A stretch of 64,000 bases of DNA, from the NCBI RefSeq assembly GCF_029051645.1, contig NZ_JAACFS010000036.1, positions 1 through 64,000 of the forward strand, given 5' to 3'. Positions 51,526-59,778 of this stretch are shown here, piece after piece. Under the pieces are notes generated by a model. That model searched no databases. It saw only the letters and a list, made by a program, of their open reading frames with translations, and was not told the origin of the DNA. Origin of the DNA: Bradyrhizobium sp. CSA112 (GTDB lineage Bacteria; Pseudomonadota; Alphaproteobacteria; Rhizobiales; Xanthobacteraceae). Each line of letters starts with the position of its first letter. Within the stretch, counting starts at the first letter, position 1. A program made the translations under genes and the position numbers.

Positions 51526-53088
51526 TCATCTCCTCTGGAATTCCGGCGACATCAACAACAGCGCCAGCGCCTGCTGCCGCGATTCCGCGCGCTCGATAGT
51601 CCGCCGCGTCTCGGCTGAAGCCGCGTCCGCGGCGACGAGTTCGAGCAGATCGCGCGGATCGACGCCCTCCGCCAGCCGTGAGGCGATCTGCGCGGAAATA
51701 TCGAGCCGCAGCTTGATGCCTTCCGGCGCCGCCCAGGCCGCGTTGGTATCGGGGAAACCGTTCGGCCCGGCGGGCGCCCATAGCGGCTGGCCCAACGCGT
51801 TGAGGCCGTTGAGATAGCGGCCGGGATCGTTTGGTATCTGCGCCAGCAATCGGCCGGACGCGACCAGGAATTCGTAAGGCGAGCGCATCTTGGCGAGCGG
51901 CGCCTTCCAGGCCTCGTCGGAATCCACCAGCGCCGTCGCCAGCGCCTTGAGATCGCCGTCGGTTTCCGTGAAGACATCGGCGAGCCGCGTCACCAATGAA
52001 GGCGGCGGATCGTCGGCCACGAAATGACGCGCGAACTTGCCGGCGATGAATTTCGCGGTCGACGGATGCCGCGCGATGTCTGCCAGCACCGCCTCGCCTT
52101 GCGCCACGCCGGGGGCATCGTAGATTTTTCCCATTACCCGCTGCGCGCCCGGCTGATGCGCGTTGGCATTGAACACGAAGCTGCCCGGCGGGCCCAACTG
52201 GCCGAGCCTTCCCGCATAGGTCCAGCCCGTGATGACGTTCGCCAGCGACGTTACGTCCTCCTGAGAATAGCCGCCGCCGACGCCGAGAGCATGCAGCTCC
52301 AGAATCTCTCGCGCGAGATTTTCGTTCAGTCCGCGGTTGCGGTTTTTCCCGGCGCGCGAATCCGGGCCCAGCGATTGCTGGTTGTCGAGAAAGAACAGCA
52401 TCGCCGGATGCTGCTCGACCGCCTTCAGCATGTCAGCGAAGCGCCCGAGCACGTAGGGCCGGATTGCCTCGCGCTCGAACGAGCCGGCCCACATCCGCGC
52501 CGGCCCGCCCTTGTTGGCGGAAATGCAGAAATGATTGGACCAGAACACCACCAGCCGCTCGGCAAATCCGCAATCCGCGATGACGGCCCGCTGCAGTCGC
52601 GCCAGCGCTTCGGCCCGAAAGGTTTTCTGGATGATATTGAGCGGTGGCGGTGGCGGCTTTGGCGCATTGGGCCGCATCGTCTCGGCTGGCGCCATCGCCG
52701 CATCGGGATTTTCCGGCGGCTTCGCCGTCTGTTCCTTGGACGCTTCCTTGGGCGCCATATCCATGGCGATGCTGTTCAGCGAAAGGTTCCGCCGTTGCGC
52801 TTTCGTATCCGGCGACGGTTGACTTTCGGGCGCTGGTGGCGCCGACTTGGCGGCTGCGTCGCGGGCCTGCTGAATCTCGAACTGATAGTCGAACACGGCC
52901 TTGCCGAGCGCCGGGGTAGACTGCAACCCCGGCACTTCGAGCAGCACGCCGTTGGCCCGAGTAAGCTCCGCCTTGACGAAGCCGCGCGGATCGGATGCCG
53001 CATTGAGAAAATCGCCCGAAGCCCCGCCACGCGCACCGAAACCGAAACGATTGAGCGCAACGAGGGCGGCTTGCGAATCGCGGGCCAT
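51526..53088 (-). CDS. DUF1800 domain-containing protein
   Basis: A 520-aa protein. It starts with the DUF1800 helix SQAALVALNRFGFGARGG, then has an Ala/Pro-rich low-complexity insert (about 80-155) and the core: RLVVFWSNHFCISANKGGPA, NENLAREILELHALGVGGGYSQEDVT, ARHFVADDPPPSLVTRLADV and MRSPYEFLVASGRLL. No signal peptide is evident. AAGGGAAATCCG precedes the ATG. It sits directly upstream of the DUF1501 gene. This two-gene pair is widely conserved without an assigned function; the low-complexity insert is unusual and may be a disordered linker. Confidence 0.87.
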   Translation of the reverse strand: MARDSQAALVALNRFGFGARGGASGDFLNAASDPRGFVKAELTRANGVLLEVPGLQSTPALGKAVFDYQFEIQQARDAAAKSAPPAPESQPSPDTKAQRRNLSLNSIAMDMAPKEASKEQTAKPPENPDAAMAPAETMRPNAPKPPPPPLNIIQKTFRAEALARLQRAVIADCGFAERLVVFWSNHFCISANKGGPARMWAGSFEREAIRPYVLGRFADMLKAVEQHPAMLFFLDNQQSLGPDSRAGKNRNRGLNENLAREILELHALGVGGGYSQEDVTSLANVITGWTYAGRLGQLGPPGSFVFNANAHQPGAQRVMGKIYDAPGVAQGEAVLADIARHPSTAKFIAGKFARHFVADDPPPSLVTRLADVFTETDGDLKALATALVDSDEAWKAPLAKMRSPYEFLVASGRLLAQIPNDPGRYLNGLNALGQPLWAPAGPNGFPDTNAAWAAPEGIKLRLDISAQIASRLAEGVDPRDLLELVAADAASAETRRTIERAESRQQALALLLMSPEFQRR

Positions 53089-53190
53089 CGGATTTCCCTT
53101 GAGTTCTTCCCGGGCATATAATGGCTGCGGAGTATAACGCGCCTCAGTGTGAACCCGAGATTAATTCCACGTCAGGATGCGGCCTCGTTG

Positions 53191-53394
53191 ATGACAAATC
53201 GTTTGGAAAATCGACCACCGCGCCGCCTCGCCTGCGCTGCTTGCGGCACCGAATTCGGCTGCAACCTGTCCGGCCCCTGTTGGTGTTCCGACGAGGCGTT
53301 CCGGCTGCCGATGCCGGTGGACGGCAGCGATTGTCTTTGCCCGGACTGTTTGCGAAAGGCAGCCGCGCGCGGCCGGCTTGCGGCGTCAACGTGA
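53191..53394 (+). CDS. Cysteine-rich CWC family protein (67 aa)
   Basis: A 67-aa protein with the CWC spacing: LACAACGTEFGCNLSGPCWC (residues 13-32, five Cys) and later CLCPDCLRKAAA. The seven to eight Cys fit a small metal-binding (zinc-ribbon-like) module, and the PCWC element defines the family. The ATG at 53191 is chosen; the longer frame from 53149 adds 14 residues of unlikely sequence. Its stop overlaps the GTG start of the HAD gene (GTGA), so the two are translationally coupled. Function unknown. Confidence 0.75.
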   Translation: MTNRLENRPPRRLACAACGTEFGCNLSGPCWCSDEAFRLPMPVDGSDCLCPDCLRKAAARGRLAAST

Positions 53395-54080
53395 CTGCGC
53401 CATGGAACATCAGTGCCGTCCTGCTCGACATGGACGGCACGCTGCTCGACACCGAGCGGGTCTATTTCGACAGCCTGCTCGCCGCGCTCACTGCGCATGG
53501 CTTCACCGACGACACCACAACACTGTGCCAGGCGATGGTTGGCCTGCCCGGGCCGGACTGCGAGGCCATGCTGCATGCGCGCTACGGCGAAAGCTTTCCG
53601 CTTGCGGAAGTTAGCCGGGCTTTCGTCAGCAACCGCGATGAAATCTTAAGCGCTGGCCTGCCGCTGAAAAGCGGCGCGGTCGAACTCCTGGATGCGCTGC
53701 AGGCGGCCGAATGCCCGATGGCGATCGTTACCTCCTCATCGCTGCGCACGGCAGATGCGCATCTGCGGCTCGCCGGCATTCGCCATCGCTTCGAAACGCT
53801 CCTGACCCGCGACGATGTCGCCTGCGGCAAGCCGAGTCCTGATCTCTATCTGTTAGCAGCATCGCGGTTCGGCCTGAAGCCGGAGGCTTGCGTGGCGGTC
53901 GAGGATTCCAATCACGGCGTAACGGCTGCGCATGCCGCGGGCGCGATCACGATCATGGTGCCCGACATGGTGACGCCGACGGAGGAGTCGCGCGCACGAT
54001 GTGCCGCCGTCGTGCCGGATCTCGGCGCCGTGCTCGAGGTGCTGCGCGAGCGCGGTTGTTTTGGCAGCCGTTCATTCTAG
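53391..54080 (+). CDS. HAD-superfamily hydrolase (phosphoglycolate phosphatase / beta-PGM type)
   Basis: A 229-aa cytoplasmic phosphatase. All four HAD motifs are present: I LLDMDGTLLDTE (nucleophile and acid Asp), II AIVTSSSLRT, III GKPSPDLYLLA (Lys), and IV VAVEDSNHGVTAA (Asp pair). A helical C1 cap (about 25-90) follows motif I. The start is taken as the GTG at 53391, which overlaps the CWC stop and gives normal length; an ATG further in would remove motif I context. The stop overlaps the convergent TetR stop at CTAG. Substrate unknown. Confidence 0.88.
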   Translation: MTAPWNISAVLLDMDGTLLDTERVYFDSLLAALTAHGFTDDTTTLCQAMVGLPGPDCEAMLHARYGESFPLAEVSRAFVSNRDEILSAGLPLKSGAVELLDALQAAECPMAIVTSSSLRTADAHLRLAGIRHRFETLLTRDDVACGKPSPDLYLLAASRFGLKPEACVAVEDSNHGVTAAHAAGAITIMVPDMVTPTEESRARCAAVVPDLGAVLEVLRERGCFGSRSF

Positions 54081-54769
54081 CCGTCATTGCGAGCGAAGCG
54101 AAGCAATCCATCTCTCCGCTTGCCGTGAGGTGGATCGCTTCGTCGCTTCGCTCCTCGCAATGACGGCGACCTATCGTGTCGCCGCTTCGCCCGCACAGGA
54201 AGCGCCGCCTCGATCAACGCATGCGCCGCCTCGCCCGCCGTTTCCATGTAGGAGGGATCGCGATGCAGCAGCACGACAGCGAACGAACCGTCGAGCAGTA
54301 GCAGTATCTGGCGCGCGAGCTGCGAGGCTTGCGCAATGCCCGCCGTCTCGAAGGTCACACGCAGCCATTCTTCGAACTTCTTCTTGTGCGCGGCACCGAT
54401 CTTCATCGCGGGATGGCCGGGCATGTTGGCGAGTTCGGCCGAAGTGCGAAGGAATCCGCAGCCCTTCCATCTAGGATGCCGCGCCGAGCGCGCGAGGTTG
54501 CGAAAGATACGCTCGACCTGGGTCGGTAGCCCGTCGTCGGCCTCAGCAAACCATTGCCTGAACAATGCAAGGTTGGGCTGATCGCGTGCGGCGAGATATG
54601 CCGCCACAAGGTCGTCCTTGCTCCTGAAATGATAATACAGCGTCCGCTTGGTGACGCCGGCCTTCGCGGCCACGGCATCGACACTGACGCCGCGGATGCC
54701 GTCATTGTAGAACAGCGCGCTTGCCGCAGAGATGATGCGTTCACGCGTTGGGACGCCGGATCGTGCCAT
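54077..54769 (-). CDS. TetR/AcrR family transcriptional regulator with repeat-derived C-terminus
   Basis: A 230-aa DNA-binding repressor. The HTH is at about 20-50 (VDAVAAKAGVTKRTLYYHFR); the ligand domain follows (WKGCGFLRTSAELANMPGHP, AGIAQASQLARQILLLLDGS). From about residue 199 the protein reads DRSPSLRGAKRRSDPPHGKR then DGLLRFARNDG. These residues are the translation of the interspersed CGTCATTGCGAG repeat (54082-54166), not TetR-family sequence. The original stop was probably lost. The start at 54769 has no clear ribosome site. It probably controls itself and perhaps the divergent enoyl-CoA hydratase gene. Confidence 0.85.
   Translation of the reverse strand: MARSGVPTRERIISAASALFYNDGIRGVSVDAVAAKAGVTKRTLYYHFRSKDDLVAAYLAARDQPNLALFRQWFAEADDGLPTQVERIFRNLARSARHPRWKGCGFLRTSAELANMPGHPAMKIGAAHKKKFEEWLRVTFETAGIAQASQLARQILLLLDGSFAVVLLHRDPSYMETAGEAAHALIEAALPVRAKRRHDRSPSLRGAKRRSDPPHGKRRDGLLRFARNDG
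54082..54166. repeat. Interspersed repeat, CGTCATTGCGAG family, copy 3 (inside TetR gene)
   Basis: CGTCATTGCGAGCGAAGCGA continuing AGCAATCCATC is mirrored by GGTGGATCGCTTCGTCGCTT and CGCAATGACGG. Unlike the other copies this one lies within an open reading frame, encoding the last ~30 residues of the TetR-family protein. Confidence 0.8.
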
Positions 54770-54777
54770 CCAGCATA

Positions 54778-54801
54778 TGTATACTAACCAGTGAATATAC
54801 A
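54778..54801. promoter_or_regulatory. Candidate TetR operator
   Basis: TGTATA (54778-54783) and TATACA (54796-54801) form an inverted repeat around CTAACCAGTGAA. It starts 9 bp upstream of the TetR-family start codon, where an autoregulatory site is usual, and is conspicuously A/T rich. The link is inference. Confidence 0.45.
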
Positions 54802-54878
54802 CAACGCAGCCGGACTTCTAGGGTATCCCGCAATCCGGCGCTGTTGCGGAAGTCGTTCGCAGTGAAGTCGTGGAGTGT

Positions 54879-55010
54879 CACGCTCGTGCCCCGGACACGG
54901 GTGTGGCACGAAGTGACGCACTGCAGGGCCGAGACCCCGTTGCCGGGGAATGGTCCCCGGCTCTGCAGCGCATCACTCGCGGTGCTGCGCTGCGTCCGGG
55001 GCACGAGACC
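54879..55010. repeat. Palindromic repeat, GCTCGTGCCCCGGAC family
   Basis: GCTCGTGCCCCGGAC at 54882-54896 pairs with GTCCGGGGCACGAGAC at 54994-55009; inner arms (CACTGCAGGGCCGAGACCCC against GGTCCCCGGCTCTGCAGCGC) also pair. A shorter relative is at 1227-1300. It occupies the leader of the enoyl-CoA hydratase gene, so any transcript from the TetR side would carry this structure. Confidence 0.7.
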
Positions 55011-55034
55011 ACTCGACCTGTGCGGAGCCTTAAG

Positions 55035-55826
55035 ATGTCCGATCCTATCCTGCTCGTTGTCAATGACGGTGTCGCGTTGATCACGCTGAACCGCCCGGAC
55101 AAGCTCAATGCGCTGAACTATGCGCTGATCGACCGCCTGATGGCGGTGCTGGACGCCATCGAAGCCGATACCACCGCGCGCGCCGTGATCCTGACCGGCG
55201 CGGGCGAACGCGCCTTCTCCGCGGGCGCCGATATCCACGAATTCGCCGGCAGCGTCCGTCGCGGTCGCGATACGGCCATCCGCGACTTTGTCCGGCGCGG
55301 ACAAGCCATGACCGCGCGGCTCGAAGCGTTCAGGAAGCCGGTGATCGCGGCGATCAACGGTCTGGCGTTCGGCGGCGGATGCGAAATCACCGAGGCCGTT
55401 CATCTCGCCGTCGCCAGCGAGCGCGCGCGTTTCGCCAAGCCGGAAATCAATCTCGGCATGCCGCCGACTTTCGGCGGAACGCAGCGGCTGCCGCGGCTTG
55501 CCGGCCGCAAGCGCGCGCTCGAACTGTTACTGACGGGCGATCCGTTCTCGCCGGCGCGGGCGCTGGAGATCGGACTGGTCAACAGCGTCGTGCCGCACGA
55601 TGCACTGCTGCCGGCCGCGCGCGAGCTGGCGGGCCGCATCGTCAGGCACTCGCCGCTCGCGGTCGGCAGCATCATCACGGCGGTGACCCGCGGGCTGAAC
55701 ATGGCGATCGCCGAAGGGCTGCAAGTCGAGAGCGAGCAATTCGCCGCTGTCGTGCCGACCGGCGATCTCGGCGAAGGCATCGCCGCGTGGATCGGGAGCC
55801 GGCCGCCGGCCTATACCGGCCGTTGA
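55035..55826 (+). CDS. Enoyl-CoA hydratase/isomerase
   Basis: A 263-aa cytoplasmic crotonase-fold enzyme that hydrates 2-enoyl-CoA in fatty-acid oxidation or a related acyl-CoA route. Signatures: LITLNRPDKLNALN, the oxyanion loop AFSAGADIHEF (about residue 65), INGLAFGGGCEITEAVHLAV with a catalytic Glu near 115, and FAKPEINLGMPPTFGGTQRLPR. GGAG lies seven bases before the ATG; the longer frame from 54870 translates a repeat and is rejected. No other beta-oxidation gene is adjacent; TetR control from the divergent gene is plausible. Confidence 0.93.
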   Translation: MSDPILLVVNDGVALITLNRPDKLNALNYALIDRLMAVLDAIEADTTARAVILTGAGERAFSAGADIHEFAGSVRRGRDTAIRDFVRRGQAMTARLEAFRKPVIAAINGLAFGGGCEITEAVHLAVASERARFAKPEINLGMPPTFGGTQRLPRLAGRKRALELLLTGDPFSPARALEIGLVNSVVPHDALLPAARELAGRIVRHSPLAVGSIITAVTRGLNMAIAEGLQVESEQFAAVVPTGDLGEGIAAWIGSRPPAYTGR

Positions 55827-55865
55827 CGCCAGGCACCAACCCCGCTGCAGTTTCCTTCTGGCAGG

Positions 55866-56042
55866 CTAAGCGGCGCTTTTGGTCGCAATCATCGTCCGCA
55901 GGTCGTCCGCCAGTTCGCGGTAATGCAGGCCGAGACGCAGGTATAGCTCGCGCTTTGCCCCATCCGTCGTCAACTTGCCGATCAAATCGCACTCGGCAGC
56001 GAGAGTTTCAAACCGCTCCAATTTGGCTTCAAGGTCGGTCAC
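55866..56042 (-). CDS. Small conserved-type hypothetical protein (58 aa)
   Basis: A 58-aa cytoplasmic protein with a GTG start at 56042 and GGGGGAGACGCGTC upstream, a good ribosome site. The sequence is mostly helical: TDLEAKLERFETLAAECDL, a turn at GKLTTDGA, then KRELYLRLGLHYRELADDLR. The pattern looks like a small helical hairpin of the kind often annotated in rhizobia. I do not recognise a family. It is convergent with the enoyl-CoA hydratase gene. Confidence 0.6.
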   Translation of the reverse strand: MTDLEAKLERFETLAAECDLIGKLTTDGAKRELYLRLGLHYRELADDLRTMIATKSAA

Positions 56043-56345
56043 GACGCGTCTCCCCCTAACGGCTACGAGGAAGATAAGCTTACGCCTTCATTTTACGTCA
56101 CAGCTAACATCGTTATCAGGTAGAACTAATTTACAGCCTCGGCGGTAGGGCGGACGGCCCGGCAATCATTGCCTGCGTCGGTAAACATCATCATTCCCGC
56201 GCGCGAGGCAAGACCTCCTGGTCGGCCGATCCGCAGACGCAGGTCGTGACCCTTTCTGGTGGCGCGAGCAGACATTAGCCACCGGAAAGAAAGGCGATGT
56301 GCTATCATGCCGGCGCCAACGTCGCACAAATGACGCGGTGTTCAG
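56043..56345. other. Intergenic region with no supported gene
   Basis: About 300 bp between the 58-aa protein and the HD-domain gene. The first 100 bp are more A/T rich than the neighbours (CTTCATTTTACGTCACAGCT, then TTATCAGGTAGAACTAATTT) and could hold promoters for both. A minus-strand frame at 56126-56329 (67 aa) has basic, compositionally odd sequence and no ribosome site, so I do not call it. No repeat or hairpin stands out. Confidence 0.6.
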
Positions 56346-57194
56346 ATGATCACAATCCCGGAACTGGTGGCGCAAGCCTTGGGGTCGTTTCTGGCTTCGG
56401 ATACCAGGAGCAGGTTTGGCTCCTCCCAGGCGCGGCTGGCTGAATTTCTCCCCTATGCAGCCAGGCTCACATTGGAATGCATCGGCAACAGCGATGCCCT
56501 CTATCACAACATCGAACACACCATGCTCGTAACCCTGGCCGGCCACGACATCCTGATGGGTCGGGGGATGCTGCGGCACACGACGCCAGACGATTACGCC
56601 AATTTCATCGTGGCGTGCCTCAGCCACGACATCGGATACGTTCGCGGAATTGTCCAGGGAGATGACGGGGATTCCTATGTCGCAGATCTCAGCGGCCGTA
56701 CCATTCGCCTGGCGCGAGGTTCATCCGATGCCGCGCTGGGAGCCTACCATGTGGACCGCTCGAAGCTGTTCGTCTTCGAGCGGCTCGACGCAGCCGAAGA
56801 GGTCGATGCGAGCCGGATAGCCAGGGCCATCGAGTATACGCGATTTCCCTATGTTGATTCATCGTCAAACGACGAGCTGATCGAAGAAGAGGGCCTGTTG
56901 CTGCGCGCGGCCGACCTCATCGGGCAGCTCGGCGACCCCAACTACCTGAAGAAAGCGAATGCCCTGTTCTACGAATTTGAAGAAGTCGGCATGAATAAAA
57001 CGCTCGGCTACCAGACGCCGGCAGACGTCGTTTACAAATATCCGCAGTTCTACTGGAACAACGTCGCTCCGCAGATCCAGACGGCCATACGCTATCTCAA
57101 TGTCACGTCGAGCGGACGGCAATGGATAGCAAACCTGCACAGCAATGTTTTCAGGGCTGAGCGTGAAATGAACTTGTCCGGCCCGCAGCCGTGA
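56346..57194 (+). CDS. HD-domain metal-dependent phosphohydrolase
   Basis: A 282-aa cytoplasmic protein. HD-type metal ligands are clear: His54 and His58 in LYHNIEHTMLV, His94-Asp95 in CLSHDIGYVRG, and a later Asp in LLRAADLIGQLGDPNYLKK (about residue 190). The spacing suits a small HD phosphohydrolase acting on nucleotides or phosphate esters. The C-terminal 90 residues (TPADVVYKYPQFYWNNVAPQ) form a helical extension, and such proteins occur in cyanobacteria and rhizobia. No sensory or nucleotidyl-cyclase domain. The ribosome site is poor. Substrate unknown. Confidence 0.83.
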   Translation: MITIPELVAQALGSFLASDTRSRFGSSQARLAEFLPYAARLTLECIGNSDALYHNIEHTMLVTLAGHDILMGRGMLRHTTPDDYANFIVACLSHDIGYVRGIVQGDDGDSYVADLSGRTIRLARGSSDAALGAYHVDRSKLFVFERLDAAEEVDASRIARAIEYTRFPYVDSSSNDELIEEEGLLLRAADLIGQLGDPNYLKKANALFYEFEEVGMNKTLGYQTPADVVYKYPQFYWNNVAPQIQTAIRYLNVTSSGRQWIANLHSNVFRAEREMNLSGPQP

Positions 57195-57252
57195 CCTTGC
57201 CCTGCCCGGCTTCCAGTGCCGCTCGACGTGGATCGAGCGCGAGCCGCCCGCG

Positions 57253-57945
57253 CTAGCCGTGATATCCCGGCGACTTCCGCGCCAGCCCATCGAACGCGTC
57301 GAACAGCCGCTCGCGCCAGGCATAAACCGGATCGTCTTCCATCAGCAGCTTGAACGGGCTGACCACGCGCGCCCACTGGAACGCGCCGAATACGATATAG
57401 TCCGCATAGTTCGGCGCCGCGCCGCCGAGGAAGGGCTGCGTCAGCAATGTCAGCCGCAGCGGGTCGAGGCTTTTGCGAAAACCTTCGACCGCCTTGTCGC
57501 GGCTGGCCATGATCTCTTCCAGAGGCTTGCCGAAACGCGCCTCGCGCGTCCTGCGGAAATAGGCCGCGTCCTCCGGCTTCAGGTTGCGCGGGACGTCGGC
57601 GATGATGAGCGGAAACATGCCGCCGATTACCCCGTCGCCCCACCAGTTCAACATGCGCCCAACGGCGCGGCCGCCCTCGCCGCCGAACAGCGACGGCCGG
57701 TCCGGATATTGGTCTTCGAGATAGTTGGCGATGGTCCAGGAATCGACGACCGCGCGATCGCCGTCGAGCAGCACCGGAACTTTTTCAGAGCCGTGCGGCG
57801 CGATCGCTTGCTTCTCGGTGAAGCACCACGGGATCGTTTCCGCCGACAGCCCCTTGTGCGCCAGCGCCATGCGCGTCCGCCAGCAGAACGGGCTGAACGG
57901 GCGCGATGGGTCGGTACCGACGAGTTCGTAGAGTTTGAGGGACAT
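57253..57945 (-). CDS. Glutathione S-transferase family protein
   Basis: A 230-aa cytoplasmic protein with the thioredoxin-fold N-terminal domain (SLKLYELVGTDPSRPFSPFCWRTRMALAHKG; cis-Pro in GSEKVPVLLDGD; GSH site in VDSWTIANYLEDQYP) and a helical C-terminal domain (PFLGGAAPNYADYIVFGAFQ). This form, with SPFCWRTRMAL, resembles the GST_N_4/beta-etherase-like rhizobial group more than the canonical GSTs at 25315 and 43054. Convergent with the HD gene. Substrate unknown. Confidence 0.88.
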   Translation of the reverse strand: MSLKLYELVGTDPSRPFSPFCWRTRMALAHKGLSAETIPWCFTEKQAIAPHGSEKVPVLLDGDRAVVDSWTIANYLEDQYPDRPSLFGGEGGRAVGRMLNWWGDGVIGGMFPLIIADVPRNLKPEDAAYFRRTREARFGKPLEEIMASRDKAVEGFRKSLDPLRLTLLTQPFLGGAAPNYADYIVFGAFQWARVVSPFKLLMEDDPVYAWRERLFDAFDGLARKSPGYHG

Positions 57946-58049
57946 TGCGGCATTTTGCGCGACCCGCGGCGCTCAGGCAAGCGCCGTCATTGCACGAACG
58001 CCTGCGACCGCGCAGCTTTGGGCCGCGCAGTCGCAGCCGCCGAAACGGC

Positions 58050-59594
58050 CTAAACCGCCGCGATACCGTCGATCGGGCTGATGTCACCGACGAACCTCAG
58101 CAGGTCGGCCATGGTGAAATCGCCGGGAGTCCTGGACGGCAGCGTCGGCTTCCAGTTCTTGCCCTTCAGCCACAAATACGACTGACGGTCGCCGTGCACG
58201 AGGCCGACGAACACTTCCGCGACGATCGTGGCACCGACCGGCCCGAGCTTTTCGCCGCCGCCACGCTGCTCGGCCTCCTTGAGAATATAGTACCAGAGCG
58301 GCGTGTGCTCGTGCAGGCCGTGCTTCTTGGCCACCGCGCCGTCCGTTCCCTTCGCGATCTCGGCCGGCGTGAGCGGGTTCTTGATCTTCATCGCCCTGGC
58401 GACATCCTGTCCCGATGGCAGCCCCAGCATGACGCCGCGCTTCAAATTGCGGAACGGCAGGCTGCCGCCGCCACCCGGCAGATCGTGCAGTTGCGGTATC
58501 AGGAACGGATCGATCTTCCGCGAGGGGTTGAGCCGTACATCGGGAGGATTGGTCGCCAGCACTTCGTGGTAGCGGCGCCAGTCGATGATCCAGTTGCTGG
58601 AAAGCACTGGAATCGGCAGCGGCGGCTGCACCGGATCGGGCGCGAGGTCGCCGATGATTCCGCCCGACAGCCCGGTGAACCTGAACAACAGATCAAGCGT
58701 GGCGGGAATGCCGCCGCCCGGCGTGAAGATGCGGTTGTGGCTATAGACCTCGCGCACCATGCTGTGGCCGAACCGGTATGCTGCCGCGGAGAACTCGACC
58801 GGCATGTAGGGCGTCTTCTTGAAGCGGTAGAAGCGTCGGCCCTGGTCGAGGATCTTGGCGACGATCCCCTTCTCGGTGATGCGCTCCACGAAGTCGTGCA
58901 GCACCATCCATTGATAATGCCAGGTCACGGTCTGGCGCGCCTGCGCGAATATCTCGCCGGCCGGCACCCCCGACGCCGCGAGATGGTCGCAGACCTTGTT
59001 GTGAAACTTCAGCATCGCCAGATGCGTCTGCGCGACGACGAGATTTTCGTCATTGCGATGATCACCGATCAGCGCGAAGCCTTCCGGGTTGCGCGGCAGG
59101 TCGTTGCGCGGCGTGATGGTTACGGCGTCGACGCTGATGGTCTTGCCGATCAGGAGCTTCGGTCCGGGCGACTTGCCGTCGGCATCGCCGGGGTTGCGCG
59201 CGTAGAGCTGCCGGCTGCCATCCGGCCCCAAGCCGTATACGCTGTCGAGATCGAGCGCCGGCGTGCGGAAGTTTTCGACCGCGGTGGGATCGGCTTCCTT
59301 GTCGCCGAGCGAGGTGAGATCGAGCGTGATGTCGTGATCGACGAACTGGCCGAGATAGGTGAACCCCGCGGGGACCTTGGTGTTGTTGCCGGCCGTACCG
59401 CCCGGATCGGCGTCCTTCATCGCATCGGCAAGTTCTTGTAGCGGAGCATCATCGACGGCGAGCGGTTCGAGGTTCGGAAACATTCGTCCGAACATTCCGG
59501 GATCGTCATGTCCGGAAAGCGATTCAAGAAATTGTCGAGTCGGTTGGCGGCCACCTTTGCCATGGCCAGGGTGGACATTCACTTGCATTGCCAT
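58050..59594 (-). CDS. Animal-type heme peroxidase family protein
   Basis: A 514-aa protein of the peroxidase-cyclooxygenase superfamily. The distal His is in LGQFVDHDITLD (about 87), with the Asp-His pattern that in relatives allows a covalent heme link. The calcium-type DLDSVYGLG and GDHRNDENLVVAQTHLAMLK blocks follow, and the proximal His is in AYRFGHSMVREVYSHNR (about 277). There is no signal peptide, only a glycine-rich N-terminus, so export is uncertain. GGAGGAAGTG precedes the ATG at 59594. In bacteria such peroxidases are uncharacterised except for a few (peroxicins); halide oxidation is possible. Confidence 0.88.
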   Translation of the reverse strand: MAMQVNVHPGHGKGGRQPTRQFLESLSGHDDPGMFGRMFPNLEPLAVDDAPLQELADAMKDADPGGTAGNNTKVPAGFTYLGQFVDHDITLDLTSLGDKEADPTAVENFRTPALDLDSVYGLGPDGSRQLYARNPGDADGKSPGPKLLIGKTISVDAVTITPRNDLPRNPEGFALIGDHRNDENLVVAQTHLAMLKFHNKVCDHLAASGVPAGEIFAQARQTVTWHYQWMVLHDFVERITEKGIVAKILDQGRRFYRFKKTPYMPVEFSAAAYRFGHSMVREVYSHNRIFTPGGGIPATLDLLFRFTGLSGGIIGDLAPDPVQPPLPIPVLSSNWIIDWRRYHEVLATNPPDVRLNPSRKIDPFLIPQLHDLPGGGGSLPFRNLKRGVMLGLPSGQDVARAMKIKNPLTPAEIAKGTDGAVAKKHGLHEHTPLWYYILKEAEQRGGGEKLGPVGATIVAEVFVGLVHGDRQSYLWLKGKNWKPTLPSRTPGDFTMADLLRFVGDISPIDGIAAV

Positions 59595-59778
59595 CACTTC
59601 CTCCAATCGGATGTTGGGAGAAGAGGGGTACCGGTGTGTCGCGATGTCAGGTCAATAAAGGTTCAGGAAAATCCGATCGATACCCCTCAAAAGGGTTCAG
59701 TCAGCAAAACCCAACCCCAGACTGTTGCCAATCGGAGCGCAGTGCCAGCGGTTTATTTTTCGATTTGTGTGAGCAGCT

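Noticed and set aside
56126..56329. Minus-strand 67-aa frame upstream of the HD gene
   Set aside because: No ribosome site, odd basic composition, no family resemblance; left as intergenic.
57945..59441. Plus-strand 498-aa frame opposite the heme peroxidase
   Set aside because: Arg/Asp/Gly-rich antisense translation; the peroxidase has intact catalytic motifs.
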